From Durusdinium trenchii (Eukaryota > Sar > Dinophyceae > Suessiales > Symbiodiniaceae), in contig CAXAMN010005224.1 of the NCBI GenBank assembly GCA_963970005.1, positions 1,294,186 through 1,358,185 of the forward strand: a stretch of DNA of 64,000 nucleotides, read 5' to 3'. The notes under the pieces are model-generated. The model was not told the origin of the DNA. It was given only the letters and a program-made list of their open reading frames with translations, and ran no database searches. The translations under genes were made by a program, and so were the position numbers. Each line of letters begins with the position of its first letter. Positions within the stretch are counted from its first letter, which is position 1. Below are positions 21,690 to 32,611 of the stretch, piece by piece.

Positions 21690-21877
21690 CTCCTCTTGGC
21701 TATAGCAGCCAAACTGGTCCGTCTCCGGCGGCCTCTCGCAGCTGCGCCCGGCGTAGCCACTGAGACACGCGCAGGTGCCATTGAGGCATACGCCACCGAA
21801 AGGCTCATTGCAGCTGGTCTTCGCGCAGACGCCCAGCTCACAGAAGTCGCCTTGTACTCCAGAGCCACAGGCGCAAC
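21690..21877 (-). CDS. EGF-like domain exon
   Basis: A strong pyrimidine tract and TTCACCAG acceptor precede 21877. The peptide has the classical EGF spacing: CNEPFGGVCLNGTCACLSG followed by YAGRSCE, preceded by the second half of another such domain (CACGSGVQGDFCE). EGF modules are disulfide-bonded extracellular domains, so the protein is probably secreted or membrane-anchored with this part outside the cell. The lower end is placed at a possible GC donor and is uncertain. Neighbouring cysteine-containing exons lie at 22230-22400 and 22740-23183 on the same strand and may belong to the same gene, but phase does not connect cleanly. Confidence 0.65.
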
Positions 21878-22229
21878 CTGGTGAAGAAAGAACATGGATC
21901 TTTGGGAATTCCACAGATGGTGGCTGCTTCCATCTAGCCCCGTCATGAACAGCCTCCCCAGTGACCAGAAGCATACGCCTGGCTCTACTGATAGTCCTCT
22001 GAGCCAGGTCAACCGAACTTCATAAAAGGCCAATGCATCTGTGACGCTTCAAGAGTCTTGCGAATGGCGCTTTATGGGATTTAATGGCGCCAAACAGTGC
22101 GCTAAACGATGCTGATGTCTATTGAAACGATCTTGTAGAGGAGTGGTCAGTGACTCTTTCAACAAATAACTTGATCGACGTTGGATTAGATTCGCCCCTT
22201 AAACAGATCAAAGAAGTATGTTCAGGCTG

Positions 22230-22400
22230 TGGAAAGAGCAAATAGATCCTCGGCCATCTGAGGGCGACTGGCGTTACTGCGCAGTTTTTCAGGGTCAAAC
22301 TCGTTGTGCAGGAACTCGCTGCCACGGTCTCCACAGCTGTAGGGATTTTCGTAGTGGCTAGAAGAACTGCAAAAGCCATTGACCCCACAAGACCTTACTT
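22230..22400 (-). CDS. Cysteine-containing exon-like frame
   Basis: About 55 codons with strong codon bias (SCGVNGFCSSSSHYENP, CGDRGSEFLHNEFDPEK). An AG acceptor is available at the upper end. The lower end has no GT donor, only a possible GA. It lies between the EGF exon and exon 22740-23183. It may be part of the same extracellular protein. Other frames here are also open, so the frame is not certain. Confidence 0.4.
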
Positions 22401-22417
22401 GTCCAGCGAGAAAATTG

Positions 22418-22529
22418 CTACACTCCCTGGAACTAACATGGAAGTGGAAAGCCCTCTGATTGGTCTTCTGAAAATGGTCTTCCGAGTAGGGCCATTGTCC
22501 ACCGTCCATATTAGTTCCAGCGAGTGTAG
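22418..22529. mobile_element. MITE-like element, family 1
   Basis: 112 bp with inverted ends of about 31 bases (CTACACTCCCTGGAACTAA and its near complement). It would sit in the intron between exons 22230-22400 and 22740-23183. Confidence 0.75.
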
Positions 22530-22739
22530 ATGCCAGCTTCTGGTTTTGGGGCATATGGACTTTCTGCACAGAATGCATCACTCCTCCTATGGACAAGGTC
22601 CGGCACCGTGACTCTCCACTATGTTTCTCTACAGCGAAATAAAGAGAACATGATGAAAACATCAAAGGTTACACACCCAACCCATCCATGTATGCGGAAT
22701 AGTTATATACATCCCTTTACATGTATGTACCACGGGTAA

Positions 22740-23183
22740 CTATTCCACATATGGATCTACTGGGATGGTTGGACAACTGAGAGACAGTTCACATTCACCA
22801 CAGCCGTCCAAGGACTTCTCAAATTCCAGCGTCGAAAAGCGCGCTTGCGGCTTCTTTGCAGTAGGATCTCCCTGGATGGAAACCTCAATCATACCACTCT
22901 GTGTTGGAATGCACTTGAAGTGGTAGATGTCAGTGATCGTGTGATGACACGACGTGGTAAAGTCCCTTTTCACGAGCTTTCCATTGATCATGATATTCAT
23001 CTTGGCGCCACCATTCCGATTCTTCTCACAGAACTGGTACTTCACCGTGTAGTAGCTCACTTTCGCCGAGGCATCCTGGAGATTGGCACGGAAGGTTTGG
23101 TTCGGCGCATCTGCCTCGCGACTGTAGTGTTGCAACAAGGCATCCTTGGATCTGAGGCGCGATGGGGTCTTTCACCCGTTGTT
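22740..23183 (-). CDS. Unidentified exon, about 147 codons
   Basis: The acceptor is a run of T followed by ACAG. The frame reads about 147 codons to a TAG at 22740. Codon use and composition are clearly protein-like (TVKYQFCEKNRNGGAKMN, YHFKCIPTQSGMIEVSIQG, LDGCGECELSLSCP), with seven cysteines. Alternation of hydrophobic and polar residues suggests beta strands. No family is recognised. The exon may be terminal (TAG) or may end earlier at a GTAGAT or GTGGAA donor. Confidence 0.6.
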
Positions 23184-23724
23184 CTGTAAAAAAATTATCG
23201 CTCATGAGCCACGAAAGGGGTGTCGGCTAAGGGCCCTTAGCCTGCCCTGAACGAGCTGGTCTTAGATGGGTGATTTGGGGTGTCCATGAACGAAAACATC
23301 TCAAACTCGCTAAGGCTTTCAATTGTTCCCTTCAGATGACCTGCCCATCCGCCGATGCTGTCCCCCAAAACATCGATTCTTCACGCTCAAAAGATCCGGC
23401 TAAAACCAGGTCTCGTAGTCTGGCTCATATTCCGCTGGCCAGTTCCGGCATCTCATGCGGCCGAGGCTTTGGTTCCCGTTCCTTGGGACCCCGCCGAACG
23501 ATCGTCCCTGCCCACCGGTCGGTTTAAGAGTGACCCATTTGGGGCTCGGTGCTGCAAGGTGCTGCCAATCCACGGGGAGAAGGCCCCAAAGGGAGCCCAC
23601 TACCACCAACCTACACTCGGCGTAAAGCTCGAGTGTAGAACGATTAATTAACCTAAAATTAACATAACAAAGACATTTTTGAAGCCTGTTTGTATCATGT
23701 CGTATCTACATCTACTTCAGGTAA

Positions 23725-23934
23725 TTAAAGCGGTAAGCCACATACTCCAAGTAAACTAAGAATCAGATAGGCCGTATTGGTGTAGTCCCTGGGTTTGAAA
23801 GCCACATATCCTCCCCAGCCAGTGGGAGTCCACTTCTCTTTGGTGTGATGCCACCGGCGCCCCAAATGGTCCACGTAGTCCTCGCTGAATCCTCCGTTGA
23901 TGCCTAGCCATTCCTTAGAGTTGATCATGAATAT
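23725..23934 (-). CDS. Unidentified exon, 69 codons
   Basis: A long pyrimidine tract and CGACAAG acceptor precede 23934; the frame is phase 0 and runs to TAA at 23725, or could end at a GTATGT donor near 23745. The peptide is tryptophan-rich (HLGRRWHHTKEKWTPTGWGG) with a hydrophobic tail (TAYLILSLLGVCG). It is the nearest upstream coding block to exon 22740-23183. No family is recognised. Confidence 0.5.
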   Translation of the reverse strand: MFMINSKEWLGINGGFSEDYVDHLGRRWHHTKEKWTPTGWGGYVAFKPRDYTNTAYLILSLLGVCGLPL

Positions 23935-24170
23935 CTTGTCGAGAAAAGAACAAGACAAAGACAAAAAAAAAGTACATCCAATATTGAACCCAGCATGGAA
24001 CTATTGAAGCCCGAAACAATATTGAAGCCCGAAACATCCAATATTGAGCCTACGCCCAATCCAAAGAAAGGAACACCTAAACCATCCTATACTATAGAAA
24101 CCAAACCCACCAGAACCCAAAAGAAGTGAAGGTCTAAACTAAGTGAAGCCTGAAGCCCTGAAGCACTCCT

Positions 24171-24196
24171 TCTCCTTCTCCTCCTTCTCCTTTCTT
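24171..24196 (+). repeat. CTCCTT pyrimidine microsatellite
   Basis: CTCCTTCTCCTTCTCC-type run in otherwise non-coding sequence. Confidence 0.8.
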
Positions 24197-24535
24197 TCAT
24201 CGATTGTTATGTATTATCCTGCTTGCTCTTGTGCTTATTCATGTTATATTGTGAAGTGGTATCGGGGTTTCCTGACTCGGACGATCTGGTGAACCCAGAC
24301 TCACGGTTTCCTGACTCTGCCTTCTCCTATAAACCAGCACCAACTGGATCCAATTGGTTGCAAGTTCCCAGGGGTGATTACAGTATACAGTACATCTCTG
24401 AAATGTATCATAGTATGTCTCATACTTATTTTACCATATATTCATACAAATATACATATATATATATAGATTCATATGCCCATGTTCTACGTGCTTCTTA
24501 CTGTCAGTAACCCAAGCAACGCAAAGTCTGCTTAC

Positions 24536-24672
24536 TGTGAGTTCCAGATTCCAGACCGGGGCCTTGCGGCACCACGGCAATGGCCTCGCGCAACATGAGG
24601 ACCATGGTCAAGAAGCTCCCAAGTGCCATGGCGACGAGCGGCGTGTCGCAGCAGGTAGTGGGCCAGCAGGTA
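24536..24672 (-). CDS. Exon with a probable membrane segment
   Basis: 137 bases flanked by a good acceptor (CTTTCATCCAG) and a GTAAGC donor. Two frames are open. The preferred one reads TPLVAMALGSFLTMVLML then REAIAVVPQG, a hydrophobic helix followed by polar residues; the other begins YLLAHYLLRH. The borders are better supported than the frame. No family is recognised. Confidence 0.5.
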
Positions 24673-25052
24673 CTGGATGAAAGCGAAAGCAACGTCCCTG
24701 TTGAGATGGAACTGTCATGCGAAGTCATAGGTTTTTTCATGCAAAGTCGTGACTTTGGCCCTTGAGAGATGTGTCCCCATGGTCTTCCAAGCTTGGTGAC
24801 TGTCATTCTGTCATTGATGATCGAATGGGAAGCGTGGAACAAACTGAAAGCAAATTGGCCAAGAAAAGCACAGCTTACACATGTGGAAAATAGCATTGTG
24901 AATGGAGTTCTTGCGGACAGTCCATGATCGTGATCTTTCAAGTAGGATAGGGCTGGATAGTATATACATCTCTCAAGCTGACAATTACCATGCGATTGGC
25001 ATGCTAAACATAGACTGTCTGACTCGAGGCCCTTATTGTATCCGCATGGCCC

Positions 25053-25682
25053 TTAGGCAATCCTTTCTCTGAAAATGTTATTGCATAGAATCATCCGTGT
25101 CATTACAAAGTAAGCGTCTCTGGATGAGCCATCTCGCCATGTGTCAGTGTTGACTTCGGGGAAAAGGGTTATATATTGATTAAATGTCCAACGACCGAAC
25201 AAAACACCACTCCTGTGGCAAAGGATCTTCTGCACACTCCTTTGCCGGGAGTGGCGGAAGCTTCCATGTCTGCAAAACCATCCGTCGTTCCACCCATCCG
25301 TCGGAACCACATCCACCGACATGCCTCCACGGCTGAAAAATGGATGCGGGCCGAGAATCGGAGACCCGGACTTATCACTCGACGTTTCACCCTCGGCGAA
25401 CTCCATCCAACGCGCGACGCGCACCTCGCCACGCCCAGTGGACCGGAGCCATGCAGTTCCGCTGTGCAGAGCAGCTGTGCATAGCTGCGACCGCTGATCC
25501 GCGTCTCCTCGCTGATCGCGATCGAGTGGGGTCGAGTCGAGTCGAACCGGGGGATGGTGGGGGACCTGCGGAGGCAGTGAAAGGATCCATCGAAACCGCG
25601 CAGTGAGGTCTATGGGATGGACAAGCCCATCTGGTCGGTCGATCTGGTCCTGTATGTTTATACCAAAAAAAATGGACCCCAA
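25053..25682 (-). CDS. Long unidentified ORF, 209 codons
   Basis: One of the longer open frames in the window, starting at an ATG. The part 25080-25200 (FGRWTFNQYITLFPEVNTD) is protein-like; the middle is GC-rich and open on both strands. It contains a GTCGAGTCGAG duplication. No motif; chance openness is possible. Confidence 0.25.
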   Translation of the reverse strand: MGSIFFGINIQDQIDRPDGLVHPIDLTARFRWILSLPPQVPHHPPVRLDSTPLDRDQRGDADQRSQLCTAALHSGTAWLRSTGRGEVRVARWMEFAEGETSSDKSGSPILGPHPFFSRGGMSVDVVPTDGWNDGWFCRHGSFRHSRQRSVQKILCHRSGVLFGRWTFNQYITLFPEVNTDTWRDGSSRDAYFVMTRMILCNNIFRERIA

Positions 25683-26099
25683 AATATCCAGCTCTTATTT
25701 TGGCATTTGGGACGCTCCCGCAGGAAACCCAGCGAGCATGGGTTTCTTCTGGAAATTTTTGTGTGCAGGCAAGAGATGGATAGACTGGTATATTTCCCTC
25801 TCTCTTCAAAGGACATGCAAATGACATATAAATATATAACTGACATAATATTATATATATGTAACATCGGAACGAATTATGGAATGTACAGTACTGTCTG
25901 GTGTCTGATCATGTCTGACCTCTTGTGACCCTGTCCGGTCAGCCATCCAAGTCGCCCAAATACGTGCAAATATGAAGTATTTCAGGGTATACCCTGTCGG
26001 TCCATGGTCCTACTTTGTAGGGTCCCGGGAATTTCGGTAGAAAGTTGTCTTAAAAAGTACGTGCCCAGCACCTCATGGCTGATGTGCTTTTAAGGTCCC

Positions 26100-26300
26100 G
26101 GACCTTAAAAAGTACTGCTATTGATGCATCTGTAGTATGTATGCCCAAAAAAGACTGACCATGTGCGCTGTAAACTGTGGGACCGTGAGAAGCCTGAGAA
26201 ACCGTGAGCAGGACGTTAAAGAGAAACCGTGGGATCGTGAGAAAGCGTGAGCAGAACCGTGAGAAAGCGTGAGCAACTGTGAGCGTGCAATCAGCAGCGT
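26100..26300 (+). repeat. Degenerate CCGTGAG/GCGTGAG short repeats
   Basis: About eight copies of C/G-CGTGAGAA-like or CGTGAGCA words in about 130 bases. No gene is supported over this stretch. Confidence 0.7.
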
Positions 26301-26823
26301 GGACAAGGGGAAAGGAACCAAGGAACAGCTGATGGAAAAACGGGCAGCTGATGGGACCCCATCTTATGTTTTGTTTCGGCCGTGGAAGTTCGGCGTTGAC
26401 ATGATTTTTCGGCGAATATACTTTCTATAGGTCCACTTCGGCTGAGGACTTACTTTGTAAGGTCCCAGGACTTCCAGGTGGACACCCGAACTTTCGCCCC
26501 CGAACTTCCAGGTCGACTGGTCTATCTGAACGCCTGGCAGGTCATTGTTTCGCTACCCCCATTCTGGTCGAATCGGATCGGTCATCTGAGTGGAAGACTT
26601 GTGGATCACTCGAGTCCTCAATTCCACGGAGTCGGAGTCGAACGGAGTCCGTTCTGAGCCCTTCGGCACGGTTGTGGCGCAGCGCCACCCGTCCGAAGTC
26701 TTCTGACTCGTATGGGCTCAGTCTGGTGAGTTGATCAGTGACTTAGAGATCTTCAGAGATCTTCAGAGTCCAGTGTTGAGGGGTGTTCACATCAAAAGCA
26801 TATCGAAATCAGTGAACATCCAC

Positions 26824-26881
26824 CTCTGCGGCTTTCAGTGCTCCGTCCCGTGTCAGCTCCTCTGACAGGGCCAAGGCTTGC
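26824..26881 (-). CDS. Possible micro-exon, 58 bp
   Basis: Acceptor GCCGCAG, 19 clean codons (QALALSEELTRDGALKAAE, helix-like), then donor GTGGAT. It ends in phase 0. Supported only by its borders and composition. Confidence 0.35.
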
Positions 26882-26966
26882 CTGCGGCGCAATCTCGATC
26901 AAACTCTCAGACCTAAAGGTTCAAGGAACCCTCTCCTAAGAAACAAGAGAAATGAACTATATAATT

Positions 26967-27069
26967 ACCCTCCCTCCAACAATCATAGAAGTGGAAAATG
27001 GTCTGTTAGTAAAAGAAGACAGTCTTCCAAGGGGCCGTGTTCCACTTCCATGTTTGTTGGATGAAGGGT
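26967..27069. mobile_element. MITE-like element, family 1
   Basis: 103 bp; inverted ends of about 29 bases beginning ACCCTCCCTCCAACAATCAT at left and closing with ...TGTTGGATGAAGGGT at right. Confidence 0.75.
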
Positions 27070-27663
27070 AACAAGACTTTCTGGGTCTCGAGTTGGCCAT
27101 ACCGAATGTACTCCTCTCTTGCAAACCAACATTGACCTCAAAACTACCATGTGTACCTTTCAGGTTGCCCATCCCTGTTGCCTGATGTTACCTGCTTTCT
27201 GCCTCGACTCACGGAGCTTTCTCACCCCGTGGCTGGACGAGGCACTTAATGAATCTTCCCCAAGCCAGCCTCCAGGACTGAGCTTCGAGCAAGCTCAGGA
27301 CAACGGCCTCAAGCCTGGGCGGATGGTAAGGGGCTTCAGTTCACATCTGCAGGATGCGATCACTTCATAAACTTTCAGGAAGAAACCCATCAAAAGCATC
27401 ATGCCCTGAGTCCTGAGAACGACCCGGCGAAGCATAGAAATCCCCAAGTCAGTAAAGATTCCCAGATCGACCCAGCATTCTGTTCATCATTTGGTTCATA
27501 GAACGGCAGTGGAGGGAATAAGGTGTTTGTCTTTTGAACCAAGGCTTGGCTGCCACAAGCCAGTTACCCCTGTGGTAACTTGTCTGGCACCTCTAGCTGC
27601 TCTATATAGCTGAACATTTCTCAGCCCTCAGGATCAATATGCCAACTGGTAAACTACCACTGG

Positions 27664-27990
27664 TTAACATGTCTCTTTTCGCAACAGGTAAGTAGCTAAG
27701 TAGCTTAGGTCCTGGTTCTTCAGCCCCGACCACGAAGGACCCCGATCCACATCGGAGCCCAAAGGGACGTGGAGGGAGGCCGCCGAGGCTGCCGAGGCCC
27801 GAACGGCGTGGGATCCTGGAAGGGCATCTCCTCGTAGAGCTGCAAAGACCACCTCCACCTTGGAAACATACCAGTCATGCTGGCAGTCCCACATGGTGAA
27901 CAAAAGAAGAAGCTGGTAGAGTAGGGCTGTCAGGATTCTTTCGGGCAGTGACTTGCTGCATCTGCTCGCTGGCGTGCTTGGGAACATCAT
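27664..27990 (-). CDS. Unidentified ORF, possible exon
   Basis: A 108-codon minus frame; the middle (QHDWYVSKVEVVFAALRGD) follows a possible CTGCCAG acceptor near 27880. A second minus frame over the same DNA (LYEEMPFQDPTPFG) is equally protein-like. No motif. Confidence 0.3.
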   Translation of the reverse strand: MMFPSTPASRCSKSLPERILTALLYQLLLLFTMWDCQHDWYVSKVEVVFAALRGDALPGSHAVRASAASAASLHVPLGSDVDRGPSWSGLKNQDLSYLATYLLRKETC

Positions 27991-28243
27991 TGAGGCTGGA
28001 AACTCTGCATGAATCGATCTCTCTAACTCCCAGGGATTCTGACAACTCTACCCAATTCCAAAGACCAATCTGATTCTTCTGATTCAACATGCTTCATTTG
28101 GACCATTGGATTAACCCATGTTAGAGATTGCTAAGGAAGGTGTTGTTTTTTCTTTTTTTCTTTTTTCGAGGCAACTACCACTTTCTCTTAAGCCGAATTC
28201 ATTCTACAAGCTAAGCTACATGCGAAAGCTTGAAACCTGGAGT

Positions 28244-28932
28244 TCACCGGTCGGCTTTTTTTGCACAAGGAAGGAGCCAAGGGAAGCCCGAGGAGGGCCC
28301 CCACATCTGACGCAGTCTGATGCCAATTTTCGTCGTGCGTTCACGAACTCGGTGGAACAGTCGTCCGAACGAGGTCCGAACGCTTCTCGGACGTTCGTCG
28401 GACCGGAGGTTTGTCCCAATGTGTTGGGGTGTTTCGGGGCCCGTGGTGGGGACTTCACTTCGCCCCCCTCCTTCCAGTGATTGGACCCCTCTTTGTCCGA
28501 ACTTCTGAGTCACTGGGAGGAGCTGAGGCTGTGGATGGCTGCACCTCAGAGGGCACCAGGGAACGACCGGTCGGAAGAACTCCAAAGCAGCGAAACACGG
28601 ATGTGGATGTGGGTGCCAAAACCACTCTCTCGGGTAGCGCCATCCGGATGCCTGTATAAGTGGAAGAAGGTGAAGGCTGGGGCCACGCTGAAGGCGATTC
28701 CGGCTTTGCTCCACTTCAGTGTTTGAGGAGCTTGTTCCAGCACATGTGATTTTGTGACTCGAGGCAGCTCGAGGAGCAGGTTGGGTTCTCTGAATTTGCT
28801 TCCCAAATCCACTGAATGGAGGGATGAATTGAGATGAAACCAAAATTGGGCAACCCCCAATGTGCCACCGGAGGGCGCCCAAGGAATTGGGCTCTGGAGG
28901 GACCCCATTTGGGAGACTTGCTCAAGGCCCAT
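28244..28932. other. Coding-like stretch, strand unresolved
   Basis: Minus frames of 212 and 128 codons and a plus frame of 81 codons (28481-28726; LSELLSHWEELRLWM, RMWMWVPK) overlap. The plus frame has the more protein-like composition over 28481-28650. No motif or clean splice pair decides it. Confidence 0.3.
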
Positions 28933-29107
28933 TCCTGCCAGCTACTTCCTTACAGGGTCTCCGATAGACTACCCTGCACTGTCTGTGGGCTTCCATTCCG
29001 CACCCATTGGCTATGTCTTTTTACCCTACCGACAACTCCAAAGACCAAGTAAAAAGTGTTTTTGCATGACCGACCATTTCCAGTAAAATGAGGTCCAACT
29101 GACCTCG

Positions 29108-29277
29108 TTACATCTCCCATGGTCCGATCTCACTGCGCCAGCGACGGTAGATGATCTTGTCGGGCTCCTCGTGGCCTGCAGCAGCGGCTCCGTCAGGGGA
29201 ATCCACTGGTCCGAACATGTCCAAAGGACCCGGAGGCGCGAACGCCGAGAGCCCGTTCACGCGTGCGAACAAGAGCC
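29108..29277 (-). CDS. Terminal exon of an unidentified gene
   Basis: A frame with strong coding character ending in TAA at 29108 (FAPPGPLDMFGPVDSPDG, HEEPDKIIYRRWRSEIGP). The acceptor is placed at GCTGCAAG (29278), but other positions are possible. The C-terminal tail is acidic then basic. No family is recognised. Upstream exons were not found. Confidence 0.5.
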
Positions 29278-29289
29278 CTTGCAGCAGCG

Positions 29290-31262
29290 GGTGAACGAGA
29301 GCCCGAAGACGCCGAAAAAGGAGGTGAGTTCTTCTTTAAGGGATCTTTGAGGCCCCTGGGAGAAATGCAATGGTGTCAATGATTGCCGACTTTGGGGTGC
29401 TGGTAGATAGAAGTGGAAGATGGCCTCCCCCATCAGTTCCTACCACCAGTACGTTTGGGATGGTCCTATACAGTGTACAGGTAAGGCTATGACATGCTAT
29501 GACCATTGGCTACGATTTCGACTGTTGGGGAGGTCAAGCCACATGCGACCTGTCAACCCAAAGCAAAACATCTGAGGGCCTGAGGCCGATCGAAGGGCGG
29601 CAAAAAAATGTGTGTTTTCTGCGCGTTTTTTAAACCTCGATCTTGCAGCGTTCCTCCTCGCACAAAATGCATCACAGCTGCATTCTGCAATGCATGTCAC
29701 TCACACGAGGCCCCAAAATCTGTCATGCGTCTGCAGCTTGGCGTAGGGGCCTCCCTTGGTGGTGACAGGTGATACGATATGTATGTATGCATGTATATAT
29801 AATTTTAATAGTTTATACCTGGATCCTCCTTTGGGCGGAAACAGTGCCGGACCTCAATCCGGCAAAATGTTCCGCCGGATTCCGGAAAAAAAACCGGAGA
29901 CCTGAAAAAACATCCGGATCCAAGATCCTGAATTACAGAAATGATAAAGGCTGGATCATACACAAGCAAACTGCCTTTGCACCACGAGTGTTTTTCTGGA
30001 GCACACGAATTCCACAACCCAACACTGGAGCCTTCCCGTTCCCATTGCCCTCGCCCATCTTCCGAATGGCCTAAGAACAGAACCATCACAAAATATAAGC
30101 CAACTTGTGCCCAAGCAAAAGCTTCCAAGAAGAAACCAAGGAGTATGTGGCAAAGAACCCCTCTTTCTCTGCAACCGTGTCTCTAAAGTTTTTTTACAAA
30201 GTGGGTTGCTCTCCATGGTTCTTATGTTTTTAATGTTTTTTAAAGCTTGCCTCAGGACGGCCCCCCCAACAAAGTAGCAGAACTCATGGTTCCTGTCAAA
30301 ACTCTTGGTTGAAAAACTTTTCAAAATTCAACACCTTCAGAAGACTGAGTCCAAAAAAAATACGCCGGAGTTACGGGAAATTACGCCGGAGTTACGACGC
30401 GCCATTTTTTAGAAACTATTTGCAAAACATTGAGATTCTGAACAACACGTGTTCCACAGCCCAAAACTTGCCCCGCAGGCTCTGCAAACCTGCGCAGCTA
30501 GAACTATATCCCAGCACCCCGACATCCTGAAACTAGTACATTTTTGCCTATGTTCTTTCAGCTTAGGTACACCCACTTGGGTCTTTCAACACGTGCATCG
30601 CACTGTACCGATTTCATCTGATTTCATTTAGAAGATCACCTAAACGGATCTGATTGCTCCAGTGTGAACCCTGAGGAAACCGGTGGAATGAGAAAACAGC
30701 GGAACAGGCAAACGAGCACACTTTGCAAGCAAACTCATTGCATCAGTAGTGGGTTTACCTTCAACGAAATGCGGACCACAAAGAATGCAACTGAAGATCT
30801 AGGTATATGTTGTTTGATGTCCCTCGTGATAGTTCGTGTCATCCGACCCCCAAAATGCTATGTTGGAGGATAATGGAGGCATCAGCAGCATGATTGGATG
30901 TTCTGGACATATCATCTGACTATAAAAGAACCTGCGAAGACTGGCCTTCAAAGACATCATCCAAGAGCTGTAGGACCCGCAGCCATTCGGAGGCTCTGCC
31001 ACCTCAGAACATGAGCCTCTAACAAGCGGGTGATGTCCACTTTCTAGTAGGGATCTACCGCAGGCCAACATAAAACAATTCAAAGTTGATTGAAAACCAT
31101 GTTGGACAACATTGGAATCCGACTGTAGACTTGCCATACCTGGAGGGTGAAACACTTCCAACAAGTTTCTATTCATCAACACTCAAAGGCCTCACAGTGG
31201 CCTCACAGGGCTGAAAACCATCTCACCATCCCGTGTTTCTATTCATCGCACAGCCTTAGGCC
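29290..31262. other. No confident gene
   Basis: Frames up to 127 codons (30799-31182 minus, 29956-30324 minus) have no motif. 30360-30400 contains a direct repeat of ACGCCGGAGTTACG; 29850-29930 has several CCGGA words. Confidence 0.35.
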
Positions 31263-31437
31263 CTACCGCCATCCACCGCTCCCATCCACCGCTCCAACGC
31301 CCTGGTCCTCCCGCTCCGTGCGCGCCACGGCGCAGGCGTCCATGCTGGCCGCCCAGCTCAGTGAGTCCGGGGGCTCCGCGTCCGGCAAGTCCATCGCGGC
31401 CAGCAGCTGCAGAGCTGCCTCACCCGCGGCGACGAAG
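31263..31437 (-). CDS. Terminal exon of an unidentified gene
   Basis: Acceptor CATCGTCAG, one leading base, then 57 codons and TAG. Codon use is strongly GC-biased and consistent (FVAAGEAALQLLAAMDLPD, LSWAASMDACAVAR). The plus strand is also open here for about 50 codons, but the acceptor and composition favour minus. An upstream exon was not identified. Confidence 0.45.
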
Positions 31438-31499
31438 CTGACGATGCGACGCGACGCGCGAGGCGAGGCACAGCGGCGACGCGAGCGTATAAGCGACTG

Positions 31500-32490
31500 A
31501 AGAGGATTTGGGGAAGTCCATATACTGTTCCTTGTTGCCGGGCAGTCCTGAACCACCCTATGACGAAAACCCCAATCGAAGACATGTGGTCCCCATAATC
31601 AACCCTTCGACTCTGTTGATCGGACCCTTGTTCCATTGCTCAGTCTGCAATCCTAATCTAGCCCACTTAGGGGTGTGGTCAGTTCTCTAGGCTTGACATT
31701 GTCCGGAGTACTGCTTAAGTGGTTCTGGCCATCGCTGTCCCATAGTCTTGACATTTTGCCGAACAAATCCCCTTTCACCTATAGGTTGACACCTGACATA
31801 TCTGCTTTACCATGATGACACAGTCAAAGTAGCCTCAGAAAATACGCACATGCCAATGACTGTGGGGAAAGCACTGGCTGTCGCAGCGGAGCGGAGCGTG
31901 TTTGCCACTTCTTTTGTTGCCTTGCCCAGATGTTTTGTTTGAAAGTGTTGGCTTTCACAGCCCCAAGTTGATTAAGTATCGCCTTTAAATGCTACAGAAA
32001 GAGAAGTTCCTCTCCCTCTTTGGCTTGGACTTCTTCCACCAAACGCACCACCAAATAGCCAGATGTCTGACACTGATTGTTGTGCACATGTATTTACAAT
32101 CGATTTGACCGCTTTTGGTGATTTGAGAAGTTTTTTTGGCTTTTTAGTCTTGGCACCAAGCTGCCGTCAAACACAGAGACATTCCTTTCACCACTGTCTT
32201 GTCGGAAGCAAGAATCCTATGTCGGGCTCTTTTGGAGCTTTGGATAGCTTGTTGAGCGATATACTCTTGACTTTGTGGTGGATCATAGAAGCACCATCCC
32301 TGTGCACTAACTTGTGTCTCAATCATTGATTTAGGATGCAACACACTGCTTTTGTGGGGGTCAGGCTGCAGTCTTGACATCTTAACTTATCTGTGTTTTA
32401 GCATGGGCGCTCTCACCAGGGTCTTGACATGCACAAATGCCCGTGGACATGCTCCAAACGGCAAGTCTTTGAAACCGACTTACTGTGATA
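31500..32490. other. No confident gene
   Basis: Short frames only, the longest 88 codons (32063-32329 plus), with no motif or splice support. It is the left flank of the copia element. Confidence 0.4.
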
Positions 32491-32495
32491 CTGTA
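32491..32495 (+). repeat. Target-site duplication, left copy
   Basis: CTGTA directly before the TG that opens the 5' LTR; repeated at 33785-33789 directly after the CA that closes the 3' LTR. Confidence 0.8.
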
Positions 32496-32611
32496 TGTGA
32501 GTTCCATTCAGGTCACACCAACCGTTCGCAATATTGGTGATCAAGCACCTTCAACCTTCGCTCAGAAAGGAGCAATTCAGTCGCGAGGGCGCTTGACCGA
32601 CTTGAGCTTCG
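32496..32611 (+). repeat. 5' LTR of copia element
   Basis: 116 bases that repeat at 33666-33782 with one indel and a few substitutions. It begins TGTGA and ends at CTTCG, where it runs straight into pol sequence; the final CA seen in the 3' LTR is missing here. Confidence 0.8.
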
